Positions 18,530 through 27,088 of a stretch of 33,579 nucleotides of DNA are shown piece by piece. The DNA comes from Shimia sp. (GTDB taxonomy: Bacteria; Pseudomonadota; Alphaproteobacteria; Rhodobacterales; Rhodobacteraceae). How positions within the stretch are numbered: the first letter of the stretch is position 1; each line of letters begins with the position of its first letter. A program made the position numbers and the translations under genes. The stretch is from NCBI GenBank assembly GCA_024224295.1, contig JAAENN010000062.1, forward strand, positions 1 to 33,579, in the 5' to 3' direction. Below the pieces are notes generated by a model. The model was not told the origin of the DNA, did not search any database, and worked only from the letters and a program-made list of their open reading frames with translations.

Positions 18530-18622
18530 ACATCGGCGGCAAACCGCCCATTTCGGCGACACACCCTGCCTATACCCGCCTAAAAGGGTCAAAAACCTTG
18601 CCGGACATAACCCACACGGCTA

Positions 18623-18670
18623 CAACCCTGCCCCAAGGCGCCATCAAAAGGCGTTGGGGACAAAGGGTTG
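18623..18670 (+). other. Long imperfect hairpin upstream of the M23 gene
   Basis: Three nested arms pair: CAACCCT (18623-18629) with AGGGTTG (18664-18670); CCCCAA (18631-18636) with TTGGGG (18654-18659); CGCC (18639-18642) with GGCG (18650-18653). The loop is ATCAAAA. There is no T run, so it is not an ordinary terminator. It ends about 48 bases before the GTG start, so it could be a leader structure in the M23-bactofilin message or a processing site. Confidence 0.55.
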
Positions 18671-18718
18671 CGCCGGGGGTGGCGTACTCTGGGATGGGAC
18701 TAAACAAGGAATTTCTCC

Positions 18719-20032
18719 GTGAGAACACGACTCGCGATCCGCGCACATGCGATCCTGGAACGCTTTTTCCCGGAACGCAGGCTCTTTCTTCGGTCAGACA
18801 CAGACACCCGCTTCATTCGCCTCAAGCCCAGCACGCAGCTTGTTGCTTTTGTTGGGTCCTCCGCCATCGTGGCCTGGGCCATCATCGCCACCGCGATCCT
18901 ACTGATGGACAGCATAGGCTCTGGTAACTTCCGCGAACAGGCCAAGCGGGATCAACTTACCTATGAGCAGCGTTTGAACGATCTCTCTTCCGAGCGTGAC
19001 ATGCGCACAGAAGAAGCTCTGGCCGCACAGGCCCGTTTCAACTCTGCGCTCACCCAGATTTCTGACATGCAATCCGAGCTTTTGGCGTCAGAAATCCGCC
19101 GCAAAGAGCTGGAAACTGGCATCGAAGTGATCCAATCCACCTTACGTCGCACCATGCAGGAGCGTGAATCCGCCCGAGCCGAAGTTGTCGCCCGAGATCA
19201 GGCTCAAGCGGAAACCAAAACCGCCCTCATCGGAGCCTCTCCCCTGGGCAACGATATGCTGGATGTTCTGTCCTCTGCCCTGAATGAAACCGCAGCCGAA
19301 CGGGACGAAGTCGCCGCAAACGCCCAATTGGCTCTGCGCGCTGCTGAGGAAATGGAGCGTGAGCTTCTGCTGATGGAAGAAAAAAACGACAAAATCTTTC
19401 GCCAGCTTGAAGACGCCATGACGGTTTCGGTGGAACCTCTGACCAAGATGTTCACTGCTGCTGGCCTGGACACTAAGAACCTGATGGACGAAGTCCGCCG
19501 CGGCTATCAAGGCCAAGGCGGCCCAATGATGCCCCTGAGCTTTTCCACCAAGGGCGCAGAAATTTCAGAGGAAACTCTGCGTGCAAACCGTCTTTTGGAA
19601 CAGCTGGATCAGTTGAACGTATATCGTATCGCGGCGGAGACCGTGCCGTTTGACAATCCATTGAAATCAGCCTTCCGCTACACATCGGGTTTTGGCATGC
19701 GCTGGGGCCGGATGCACAAAGGCACCGATTTTGCCGCCCGCTACGGGACGCCGATCCACACCACAGCGGATGGTGTGGTGGTGCACGCCGGTTGGCTGTC
19801 CGGCTACGGACGGCTGATCAAAATCAAACATGAACACGGAATTGAAACCCGCTACGCCCACTTGGCGAAAATCCGCGTGAAGGAAGGCCAAAGGGTCTCG
19901 CGCGGGGAGCATATTGGTGATATGGGCAATTCTGGACGCTCGACCGGCACGCATTTGCACTACGAAGTGCGCGTCAATGGTCGCGCAGTGAACCCGATGA
20001 CATTTATCAAGGCTGGAAGAGATGTTTTCTAA
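18719..20032 (+). CDS. M23 (LytM-type) peptidase with DUF5930-like N-terminus
   Basis: A 437-residue membrane-anchored protein. One helix at about 41-65 (QLVAFVGSSAIVAWAIIATAILLM) is followed by a long coiled coil (~75-250, Glu/Arg/Ala-rich) and a C-terminal LytM domain. The zinc ligands are intact: H333 and D337 in HKGTD, and H412/H414 in GTHLHYEV, with a GYGRLIKI...RYAHL block between. An active endopeptidase that cuts peptidoglycan cross-links is therefore likely. The start is GTG with AAGGAA 7 bases upstream. The bactofilin gene overlaps its end by 11 bases. Roseobacter relatives pair the same two genes, as other bacteria pair bactofilins with LytM proteins to localise wall growth. Confidence 0.93.
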   Translation: MRTRLAIRAHAILERFFPERRLFLRSDTDTRFIRLKPSTQLVAFVGSSAIVAWAIIATAILLMDSIGSGNFREQAKRDQLTYEQRLNDLSSERDMRTEEALAAQARFNSALTQISDMQSELLASEIRRKELETGIEVIQSTLRRTMQERESARAEVVARDQAQAETKTALIGASPLGNDMLDVLSSALNETAAERDEVAANAQLALRAAEEMERELLLMEEKNDKIFRQLEDAMTVSVEPLTKMFTAAGLDTKNLMDEVRRGYQGQGGPMMPLSFSTKGAEISEETLRANRLLEQLDQLNVYRIAAETVPFDNPLKSAFRYTSGFGMRWGRMHKGTDFAARYGTPIHTTADGVVVHAGWLSGYGRLIKIKHEHGIETRYAHLAKIRVKEGQRVSRGEHIGDMGNSGRSTGTHLHYEVRVNGRAVNPMTFIKAGRDVF

Positions 20033-20555
20033 GAGCAAAATCAACGACCCCGCACCGACTAATGACACTCCGGCCAAGCCTGCTGCCGCCGAAGCCTCTG
20101 CCATCCCGGCTGCTCCCGCCAAGGCCAGCGAATTCAAAAGCGCCTCGGCCCCCAAAGCCAAGCCGCCAGCCTCTGTGCTGTCTTCTGACCTGCACATTTC
20201 CGGCAACATGAAAACCACCGGCGATATTCAGGTGGAAGGCACTGTTGAAGGCGACATCCGCGCTCACCTGCTGACCGTTGGCGAAAGCGCCACCATCAAA
20301 GGTGAGATCATCGCTGATGACGTGGTCATCAACGGTCGCATCGTGGGGCGCGTGCGCGGTCTGAAAGTCCGCCTGACCTCCACCGCACGAGTGGAAGGCG
20401 ACATCATCCACAAGACCATCGCGATCGAAAGCGGCGCCCACTTTGAAGGCTCCGTACAGCGTCAGGATGATCCTCTGACCGTTGGCAAAGCCGCCGCGCC
20501 AAAGGCCGCAGCCCCTGCTGCCGCGCCTGCCGCCGCCGCCAAACCAGCAAAATAA
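20022..20555 (+). CDS. Bactofilin
   Basis: A 177-residue protein with a disordered Ala/Pro/Lys-rich N-terminus (~1-50), a bactofilin beta-helix domain (~56-145) and a second Ala/Pro tail (~155-177). The core shows the regular G-x-I/V repeats of the fold (GDIQVEGTVEGDIRA, VINGRIVGRVRG, ARVEGDIIHKTIAIESGA). Bactofilins polymerise into non-nucleotide-dependent filaments at the inner membrane face and position cell-wall enzymes. The gene starts inside the end of the M23 peptidase gene (11-base overlap) with GGAAGAG in front, so the two are co-translated. A strong terminator follows. Confidence 0.95.
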   Translation: MFSKSKINDPAPTNDTPAKPAAAEASAIPAAPAKASEFKSASAPKAKPPASVLSSDLHISGNMKTTGDIQVEGTVEGDIRAHLLTVGESATIKGEIIADDVVINGRIVGRVRGLKVRLTSTARVEGDIIHKTIAIESGAHFEGSVQRQDDPLTVGKAAAPKAAAPAAAPAAAAKPAK

Positions 20556-20580
20556 GTGACAAAATCGCCACAGACATTTG

Positions 20581-20615
20581 AAACCGCCGCGCCTTATGTG
20601 CGGCGGTTTTCTTTT
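20581..20615 (+). terminator. Rho-independent terminator of the M23-bactofilin operon
   Basis: A 12-bp stem (AAACCGCCGCGC at 20581-20592 with GTGCGGCGGTTT at 20598-20609, one G-T pair), loop CTTAT, tail TCTTTT. Confidence 0.9.
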
Positions 20616-20772
20616 GCGCAACCATCTGAAAACACGACGAAACCTATAACTGCCCGACTTCCAAGCATCGTAACCCTCGCCTTCAAACCTGCAAAACCTC
20701 CCGATTTTCTCCCCTAGGCAGAGCCAAATTCCGTTCCTACGCTCCTCAAAGATATATTTGGGAGTGATAGAG

Positions 20773-21462
20773 ATGTTTCAGAAACTCGGCGCGGAATTCA
20801 TTGGCACCTTTTGGTTGGTGCTTGGCGGCTGTGGTAGCGCGGTTCTTGCCGCCGGTGTCGCAGACGTCGGCATCGGCTGGCTTGGCGTCAGCTTGGCGTT
20901 TGGTCTCACCGTCATGACCATGGCATATGCCGTGGGTCACATCTCAGGCGGCCACTTCAATCCAGCAGTCAGTCTTGGCTTGATGATCGGCGGACGTTTT
21001 GACGCCAAAGACCTGATCCCCTATTGGGTCGCGCAGGTCGCAGGTGCCATTGCCGCAGCCATAGTGCTCTATCTGATTGTTTCCGGCGCCCCGGACTTTA
21101 CCGGGGTTGGCGGCTTTGCCTCCAACGGCTACGGCGAGGCGTCTCCGCAAGGCTATTCCATTATGTCTGCTCTAATAATCGAGGTTGTACTAACCGCCGC
21201 CTTCCTCTTCATCATCCTTGGATCCACATCTTCCGGTGCTCCAGCAGGTTTCGCCCCCATCGCAATTGGCCTGGGCCTGACCCTAATCCACCTGATCTCT
21301 ATCCCGGTCACCAACACTTCGGTGAATCCAGCACGCTCTACTGGCGTCGCCCTCTTTGCCGACGGCCCAGCACTTGCGCAACTTTGGCTGTTTTGGGTCG
21401 CCCCTTTGCTCGGCGGCGCGATTGGTGGCATCCTGTGGAAAGTCATCGGTTCTGAAGAGTAA
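20773..21462 (+). CDS. aqpZ: Aquaporin Z
   Basis: A 229-residue six-helix water channel. Both NPA boxes are present (HFNPAVSLG and [11 protein letters not shown]). The selectivity-filter region matches E. coli Aqp[12 protein letters not shown] (Phe), [20 protein letters not shown] (His, Thr, Arg), so water rather than glycerol transport is expected. An in-frame TTG exists at 20758, but the ATG at 20773 has GGGAG 8 bases before it and gives the usual start [16 protein letters not shown]. The gene stands alone between the bactofilin terminator and a convergent WYL regulator. A perfect 8-bp hairpin at 21473-21497 lies between the two ends. Confidence 0.96.
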   Translation: MFQKLGAEFIGTFWLVLGGCGSAVLAAGVADVGIGWLGVSLAFGLTVMTMAYAVGHISGGHFNPAVSLGLMIGGRFDAKDLIPYWVAQVAGAIAAAIVLYLIVSGAPDFTGVGGFASNGYGEASPQGYSIMSALIIEVVLTAAFLFIILGSTSSGAPAGFAPIAIGLGLTLIHLISIPVTNTSVNPARSTGVALFADGPALAQLWLFWVAPLLGGAIGGILWKVIGSEE

Positions 21463-21472
21463 ACACACTCAA

Positions 21473-21497
21473 TGAGGCCGTGCCAGTCGCGGCCTCA
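21473..21497. terminator. Hairpin between convergent aqpZ and WYL genes
   Basis: TGAGGCCG (21473-21480) pairs perfectly with CGGCCTCA (21490-21497) across a 9-base loop. It overlaps the WYL stop codon and has no T run on either side, so any terminator role is tentative. Confidence 0.45.
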
Positions 21498-22238
21498 CAA
21501 CACGTTATAGTGTTCCACAGCTGGCTCAAACACATTGGCTTCCTGCAGGGAAAACGTCTCAAACCCTTCAACAGCACTCTGTATTCGATCACAGCGAAAC
21601 GTGCGTGGCGCGTCCCTCAAATGGTCCCAGGCCAGCACATACCACACCGGCGAACACAGCAGCAGGTAGTGCGGCGCTATGGTGCGCTTTGATCTCGCCC
21701 CATCCTCCCGCACATAGGCGATCTCCACCAGTTTCTGGTTGAGAAATGCCTGATGCAAGGTCTGCACAACACGCGGCTTTGGCTCCCCCATCGACGTTTG
21801 CACCGGCAGCGAGGCCTGCTCCGCAATCAGAATCCGCTTCTTTATGCCCTCCACCGCACGCCGTTTCTCTTTTGAAAACGAAGCGATCAACTGCCGCCGG
21901 ATCGACCCCATCTTCGCCAGAAACAGCGGTGAGTTCATCTGCTCCGCCACCGCCAGGCTGATCAACAGATCAACACTTTCCGCATAAGACAGGTTGAGCC
22001 GCCCCACCCCCCAGTTCACATCCATGCGCACACCGCCGCCACGACCGCGCTCGGCCTCAATTGGCATCCCTTGCGCCCGCATAATCTCCAGATCCCGCGC
22101 AATGGTGCGGCGGCTCACCCCGTGGACCTTGGCCAAATCTTCGACAGTACAGGGGTCTTCACCTTTGAGCTGGGCCGCAATCTGGTCCAACCGCATCATC
22201 CGTGTTTGTGCATCCGCACGAGAGCGTTTCTGTGTCAT
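21495..22238 (-). CDS. HTH/WYL-domain transcriptional regulator (YafY type)
   Basis: A 247-residue regulator with an N-terminal winged helix (about 14-75; VEDLAKVHGVSRRTIARDLEIMRAQG is the helix-turn-helix), the HTH_11/DeoR-like form. A WYL domain follows at ~155-235, with PHYLLLCSPVWYVLAWDHLRDAPR. WYL domains sense ligands, in some cases nucleic acids. The gene is divergent from the ABM-fold protein gene at 22308 with 69 bases between starts, so that gene is the probable target. No Shine-Dalgarno sequence is clear before the ATG at 22238; an in-frame ATG pair 13 codons later is an alternative but would trim the region before the winged helix only slightly. Confidence 0.88.
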   Translation of the reverse strand: MTQKRSRADAQTRMMRLDQIAAQLKGEDPCTVEDLAKVHGVSRRTIARDLEIMRAQGMPIEAERGRGGGVRMDVNWGVGRLNLSYAESVDLLISLAVAEQMNSPLFLAKMGSIRRQLIASFSKEKRRAVEGIKKRILIAEQASLPVQTSMGEPKPRVVQTLHQAFLNQKLVEIAYVREDGARSKRTIAPHYLLLCSPVWYVLAWDHLRDAPRTFRCDRIQSAVEGFETFSLQEANVFEPAVEHYNVL

Positions 22239-22307
22239 GCAAGAAATAGGACATAAAACGGCGCATTCTTCAATATCTCATCCGTGTCACAGATACAGGA
22301 GACTCCT

Positions 22308-22628
22308 ATGACACCAATCACCGTTTTGGCACCAATCAAACTGGCCCCAAACAAAACCGAAGCCGACCTTCTGGCGGCCTCGGCCAAATTTCAGTCCGAA
22401 TTTGTTACACATGAGACGGGTGTGCTGCGCCGCGAGTTGGTCCGCGCCCATGACGGCACCTATCTGGACATCGTGCAGTTCCGCAGCAAGGCCGACATGG
22501 CCGAGGTCATCGAGAAAGAAATGCAATCACCGGCCTGCGCCGACTTTTTCGCTGTGATGGACCTGACCGATTTTGACCCGGACGCTCCTATGGAAACGTA
22601 TGTGTCGTTGGAAACCCATGTAAGGTAA
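22308..22628 (+). CDS. Small ABM-fold (dimeric alpha/beta barrel) protein
   Basis: A 106-residue protein resembling the antibiotic-biosynthesis-monooxygenase/NIPSNAP-like dimeric barrel group: VLAPIKLAPNKTEADLLAASAKF, then RELVRAHDGTYLDIVQFRSKADMAEV, then a C-terminal strand TYVSLETHV. Such proteins range from cofactor-free oxygenases to heme-binding or non-enzymatic proteins, so the reaction is not predicted. AGGAG 6 bases before the ATG at 22308 fixes the start, though the frame is open to a GTG at 22284. It is divergent from the WYL regulator, which probably controls it. Its stop is one base from the stop of the convergent HlyD gene. Confidence 0.8.
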   Translation: MTPITVLAPIKLAPNKTEADLLAASAKFQSEFVTHETGVLRRELVRAHDGTYLDIVQFRSKADMAEVIEKEMQSPACADFFAVMDLTDFDPDAPMETYVSLETHVR

Positions 22629-22629
22629 G

Positions 22630-23856
22630 TCAATTGAACACCAGTGTGCGCACGGGCAAGAATATCGCCTGTGCCCGCATCAGGATGGCATTGGCAATGC
22701 CCATGCCATCCACGATCGACGTGGTCAGCCGCGCAAATCCGGTGATTTCACCAGAGGCCATCTCCAAGCCACGGTTGGAATAGGCCATGCCGACACAGGC
22801 ACTGCCTGGAGGAATGTCGTCTGTATGCCCTTTGTACACAGGTTTCAGGAACACCAGAACAGATCCTTTCCGCTGCTGTTCCTGGAGATCCTGCAACGCA
22901 TCCCCGGGTCGAAACTGGCCAGCCGCCACCACGCGCTGACGCTCAGATATCACCATAGGAATGATTGCCAAAGGTTTGGCCGCACAGGTGATTTCCACCA
23001 ACATGCCGTCCTTTAGCACAGGCGTCGCAATCTGTTTGAACGTCGCAATGAACCGCCCTTGGCCCGTCACATCCGGGACCAAAATGCCCGCTGGTCGCAG
23101 AATCGGATTCACCAAGTCCCCCGGTTTCAACAAAAACTGCGTCACCGCGCCGTCCACTTCCGCCGTCACCGTCGACAAGCGAATTTCTGTCAGCGCCTCC
23201 GCCAACATCGCCTCCGCACTCGCTTTTTGTGCCGGCAATACTTCAGAAACCCGCGCCTCAATACCACGCAACGCCGCCTGCGCCCCGTCATATACTGCCT
23301 CGGCTTGCGTCACAGCAGACGTAAGCCGCTGTAACTCTTGTTCGCTTACAACTGTCTCATTGCGTTGCGCCACGTCCTGTCGCCGTCGCAGATCATCCCG
23401 CACCTGCAAAAATGCCGCCTCTGCCAACAACACCTGCGCTTGGGCCACTGCGATCTCCTCTGAACTGGCCTGCAGCGTGGCTTCCACCTCAGAAATGCGC
23501 CGCCGCGCCGTTTCCGCCGCCGCCTCTTGTCGGCTGGTATCCAGTCGGAAGATCGCATCCCCGGCCTTCACTTGATCGTTGTTGTTCACATAAACCTCAG
23601 CTACGCGCCCGGCCCGTTCCGACAAAACAGACACCGTTCGAAACGGCGCTGACACACTGGTCGCGGCCGGGTGAAAGTGAAAAATGAAAGTGATCAGAGC
23701 AATCGCCAGCACCGCACAGGAGGTCAGCCCCCAACGCAACTCATACCACATGTTAAACAACGTGATTTCATGACCGATACGCTTACCCTGCTTGTGGCGT
23801 CGATACAGGTAGTCCGGTAAAATCGTGATCAAGGCGGAGAAAATCAGCTCAAGCAT
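22630..23856 (-). CDS. HlyD-family membrane fusion protein (YiaV/YibH-like)
   Basis: A 408-residue periplasmic adaptor. One membrane helix lies at ~45-63 (TSCAVLAIALITFIFHF). It is followed by half of a biotinyl-lipoyl domain (RAGRVAEVYVNNNDQVKAGD), an alpha-helical hairpin (~115-215, heptads rich in Ala/Glu/Gln), the second lipoyl half (VTAEVDGAVTQFLLKPGD) and beta-barrel parts. The start ATG lies inside the last codons of the DUF3302 gene (8-base overlap), with GGAGAAGG in front. This order, DUF3302 then HlyD, is that of E. coli yiaW-yiaV. Such adaptors work with inner-membrane transporters; no ABC, RND or MFS partner is adjacent here, so the exported compound is unknown. Confidence 0.9.
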   Translation of the reverse strand: MLELIFSALITILPDYLYRRHKQGKRIGHEITLFNMWYELRWGLTSCAVLAIALITFIFHFHPAATSVSAPFRTVSVLSERAGRVAEVYVNNNDQVKAGDAIFRLDTSRQEAAAETARRRISEVEATLQASSEEIAVAQAQVLLAEAAFLQVRDDLRRRQDVAQRNETVVSEQELQRLTSAVTQAEAVYDGAQAALRGIEARVSEVLPAQKASAEAMLAEALTEIRLSTVTAEVDGAVTQFLLKPGDLVNPILRPAGILVPDVTGQGRFIATFKQIATPVLKDGMLVEITCAAKPLAIIPMVISERQRVVAAGQFRPGDALQDLQEQQRKGSVLVFLKPVYKGHTDDIPPGSACVGMAYSNRGLEMASGEITGFARLTTSIVDGMGIANAILMRAQAIFLPVRTLVFN

Positions 23857-24208
23857 CAGCCTTCTCCTCGGTATCGGTACCGGACGTCATGTCCATAGAC
23901 GCCTTAAAGGCCGGGAACACCTCATGCAGCGGCACGGCAGCAATCAAAATAGCGGCAATCCAAAATGCGTTGTTCATCGTGAACAGTGACACCAGCCCCA
24001 ACATGACTACCAACTGCATCTGGACCTTATGCGCCCCCGTCGCCATACGGTCAGGGATAGCCTGAATGGTAAAATACAGCGCTCCAAACCCAATCAACAC
24101 CGCAACCAGAACCACACCAACGGTCCACATGAACCCGTCCGTTTGCCCAGGCCCGCTGACCCAAAATGGCATCACCGCCAACGCTTCTTCGGACAATGTG
24201 CTCAGCAT
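23849..24208 (-). CDS. DUF3302 inner-membrane protein (YiaW-like)
   Basis: A 119-residue protein with two to three membrane helices (~27-49, VGVVLVAVLIGFGALYFTIQ; ~63-95, LVVMLGLVSLFTMNNAFWIAA) and a short acidic tail. The pattern DRMATGAHKVQMQLVVMLGLVSLFT fits the DUF3302 family. The ATG at 24208 is preceded by GGGAAAG. A TTG at 24268 would add 20 residues that look non-membrane and lack a ribosome site, so I prefer the ATG. It is translationally coupled to the HlyD adaptor, its standard partner in E. coli (yiaW-yiaV). The role is unknown, probably in envelope integrity or export. Confidence 0.85.
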   Translation of the reverse strand: MLSTLSEEALAVMPFWVSGPGQTDGFMWTVGVVLVAVLIGFGALYFTIQAIPDRMATGAHKVQMQLVVMLGLVSLFTMNNAFWIAAILIAAVPLHEVFPAFKASMDMTSGTDTEEKADA

Positions 24209-24295
24209 GTCGCTTTCCCGTCTAGGCCCCTCAATGTCCAGTAACGCAAAAAAGCAAAATAAAATCAACGGTGCTGGCTAGCTCCGTGCACTGAC

Positions 24296-25276
24296 TCACT
24301 TTCCCAGCATCCATTGCCCGTCAGGCCAAAACGCGTGAAACGCAAAGGCGAACAGCACATCGTGCGGCACGTCCTTGCCACTCGTATTTTTCACCCGAAT
24401 GGTGCCCACATCCTTGCTCTTGCCAATATTGGCCTTATCCAGCGCAGAGGCCTGCCCCGCCTGCCAGGAGATCGTCAGTCCCGCTTCCGACACCGAGCCT
24501 TCGTCGGCCAATCGCGTCATCGGCCAGGCCCGATCCCCCACGCGCACAACCCGCACCAAAGGTGGCACCCCATGCGGCGGGTTCTCCCCGCTGTACAAAA
24601 ACGGCCGTGTCGAGCTGTCATAACGCACATAGGGATTGCGCCCATAGTCGCGGTTAAATGGCGGCTCCGCCATCACCAGCCCCTCCGGATGCCGCGCTTT
24701 ATACTCAGCCCAGCTCTCCATCCAGGTCGGCAACGCCTTCAGCTTCACTCCAGTCATCTCACCCACAATCCCGGTGCCAATCGCCTGCTGCCACCAACTC
24801 TGGGTCTCGCGGTCATACATCACCATGTCGCTGTTGCGAAGCTTGCCGGACACCCCAAGCGTAAGCACTTGACCTTTCGCTCACCGGTCAAAAGTGATTG
24901 CCGAATTGCACAATGGGCAAAAGGTCACCGCAATCGGCGTCTTGCCGACCTGATCATTCACAATCTCATGCCAGGTCAGATAGCGGATCGGATAGGCCCG
25001 TGGCAGCTCACCCGGCATTTCCACCGTCACCACCGGCTCACGGTCACCAATCCGACTTTCGTCACCCACCCGAATGAATTGCGGATCGCTTAGCGCCGGA
25101 ATCCCATCCTTGGGTGGCCCGCCACTCATGATCTCGACCCAATTAGTGATGCTGGTTTTGGAAAAATCTGTCTCTGACCACTCATGCTTCCAGAAGCTCG
25201 GATCCGCAGAAACCGCCCCGCCAACCGCCGCAACCGCAACCACCGCCGCCAAACGTCCCAATCGTTTAAATGCCAT
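24296..25276 (-). pseudogene. DUF3179 protein gene interrupted by one in-frame TGA
   Basis: The gene begins at an ATG with GGGAGGG 7 bases upstream and encodes a signal peptide (MAFKRLGRLAAVVAVAAVGG, cleaved near VSA-DP) and the DUF3179 domain. That domain includes the FCPLCNSA motif with two cysteines. After TFDR the next codon is TGA (24881-24883); the same frame then continues AKGQVLTLGVSGKLRNSDMV, which is domain sequence, to a normal stop at 24296. Family members read DRR at this place, so CGA to TGA is the likely change. Nothing else is damaged. The downstream half could in principle restart at a GTG (24868) with AAAGG nearby, but it would be half a domain. A recent nonsense mutation or a base-call error is more likely than recoding, since TGA ends many genes here. 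Confidence 0.85.
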
Positions 25277-25459
25277 AGACCTACCCTCCCGCGCGTCTCA
25301 AAAGACTGCGCCGAAACCTTCCATCGCGCCAGCCCTCACACGCAGAAGTGACCCATCCAAGCGACGGCTGGAGAATGCAAATTTTCTTGAGTTTTCTCGG
25401 GACTTATTGCTTGCTGCAAGAACGTTAAGGCATCCGGCAGACCGAAAGACCAAACAGCT

Positions 25460-27004
25460 TTGCATTACCTCATCATTATATTTGCAATTGCCTTTTTTGG
25501 CATCTACCCGAGCGCTTTAATGAAGTTCGCGAGAGGCCAGATCGATGTCCTCTCCTACTTAACAGTTTTTGCCGTCATCGCTGCCCTAAGTCAGCTTCTG
25601 TTTCTTGCATTGGCGCCAACACCCAAAAATGCACCGCTGGACATGCATGCACAGGCTCGAACCGTAACCACGCTCCGTCTTGGCGCAACCAATGCCATTT
25701 TTAACACGCTGGCATATGGAGCTTTCTTCTGGGCGATTTCACACGGGGACGCTGTGCGCGCCACGGTTTTTCTTGAATTGTGGGCCTCTGTATTTCTTGT
25801 TCTCACCATGATCTACCGGCGCGGAGAACCCGGCGGGTTTGATCACCACCAAGGCCTGCCCACAACCCTGATATTCTTGGCAGTTGGCATTTGCGGCATT
25901 GTCCTCATTTCTTCCGCCAAAGTGGCGGCTGTAACAGGAGCAAATCCCGGTGTCTCTCCATTGGACACAAGCCTGACGGCATTGTTCTCAGGGGTTGCGG
26001 CCCCCGTTCTTATGGCCACGTCCTTCATGTTCGGAACCCGCAACGCCAGAACCATTGCCAAGAACTTTCTTTTGGTTTGCCAACTGCCCCCCGAACCACA
26101 CCCTGACGAAACGCCAACAGAGGCCGCACAACGCAAACAAATAAATTTTGTCGCCGGAATATACCATGGCCTCTTTTTGCGGGTCTGGGCTACAATAATT
26201 ATGCTCTGCGTTACGGGTTTAGCCTGGGCACTTTTTGACTGGCGTCCCCAACTGGGAACCGCAGATTTTGTTTTCTTTGCAGGTATTTGCCTCTGCGCGC
26301 TCATCTCATCAACAGGGTCGACTTTGGCCAATATCGCCAACAACCTCAGCAGCTCCAGCAATCTCAATATGATCTGGGCCTTTGCACCGTTTCTTGGCAT
26401 TCTTTTCCTACGCGCCTTTGGCTATGCAGACTCGACGCCGTCCGAGGTGTTCTTTGGTGCGATACTGATCTTGGCAGCCAATTTTATGCTGACAACCAAA
26501 ACCCCACATTCCATCGCATTTCGCTTCGCGATACTTGCAATGTGCGTTCTGGCGTATGTTGTTTTGTTTGTCCCACCGATGCGAGAAGAGAACGCCGTCC
26601 AATACGTTGCGCTGCCCTTGGGTGTTTTTGGCATTTTGGCGGCCTTCTTCATCGACCGTGTCGCACGCGGCGACTATGGATCCGACCCAAAAACTGAACC
26701 CGCCGCGATGTTTAGTCAAAACGTGTTTACGCTTTGGATTCTCGGACTGGGTTCTGTCGTGACCATGACGCTTTTTCGAGAAACCAACGTGATGTCCGGC
26801 GATATGACCATTGTTATTTTAGGCGTGGCCGTTGTCTACATGTGTGTTTTACCAATTGAGCGTTTCATGTCGCCGCTAACGCGCACCGAAGATGACGGAG
26901 AACTGGTCCATCACCTTATTCGGGTTGGCTTGTCTGCGATGTTCCTGTTGGCGCTTTTCGTTCTCTTGCTATTGGCATTTGTAGAGGCAGATTCTGCACT
27001 CTGA
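25460..27004 (+). CDS. Multi-spanning membrane protein, DMT/EamA-like, unknown
   Basis: Up to 514 residues with roughly 13 hydrophobic segments. The first half (residues ~1-330) resembles a ten-helix drug/metabolite transporter: paired helices, LGATNAIFNTLAYGAFFWAI, then an ELWASVFLVLTMIY helix where EamA proteins have their conserved half. A soluble loop (~195-230, PPEPHPDETPTEAAQRK) separates the halves, and about four additional helices follow at the C-terminus. The only conventional start before the first helix is TTG at 25460, without a good ribosome site; an ATG at 25520 would cut into helix 1. Codons are richer in A/T (ATT, TTT, AAC) than in neighbours, by eye. Substrate and family membership remain open. 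Confidence 0.65.
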   Translation: MHYLIIIFAIAFFGIYPSALMKFARGQIDVLSYLTVFAVIAALSQLLFLALAPTPKNAPLDMHAQARTVTTLRLGATNAIFNTLAYGAFFWAISHGDAVRATVFLELWASVFLVLTMIYRRGEPGGFDHHQGLPTTLIFLAVGICGIVLISSAKVAAVTGANPGVSPLDTSLTALFSGVAAPVLMATSFMFGTRNARTIAKNFLLVCQLPPEPHPDETPTEAAQRKQINFVAGIYHGLFLRVWATIIMLCVTGLAWALFDWRPQLGTADFVFFAGICLCALISSTGSTLANIANNLSSSSNLNMIWAFAPFLGILFLRAFGYADSTPSEVFFGAILILAANFMLTTKTPHSIAFRFAILAMCVLAYVVLFVPPMREENAVQYVALPLGVFGILAAFFIDRVARGDYGSDPKTEPAAMFSQNVFTLWILGLGSVVTMTLFRETNVMSGDMTIVILGVAVVYMCVLPIERFMSPLTRTEDDGELVHHLIRVGLSAMFLLALFVLLLLAFVEADSAL

Positions 27005-27088
27005 CTCCTTTTCCTTTTTTACCAATCCTCAATGCTTCTGTCGCATAGCTAGGTCCGCAGCATTTGCCTCAAAAAAGGAAAATTAAAG

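Noticed and set aside
20758..20772. TTG start for aqpZ
   Set aside because: The ATG at 20773 has the ribosome site and matches the family N-terminus; the TTG lies within that ribosome-site stretch.
24866..24883. TGA in the DUF3179 gene as a selenocysteine or recoded codon
   Set aside because: The family has Arg here, not Cys; no selenocysteine-insertion hairpin was recognised, and TGA ends several genes in the window.
24314..25093. 259-codon plus-strand frame across the DUF3179 region
   Set aside because: His/Arg/Pro-rich and antisense to clear DUF3179 sequence. It spans the TGA site only because the opposite strand has no stop there.
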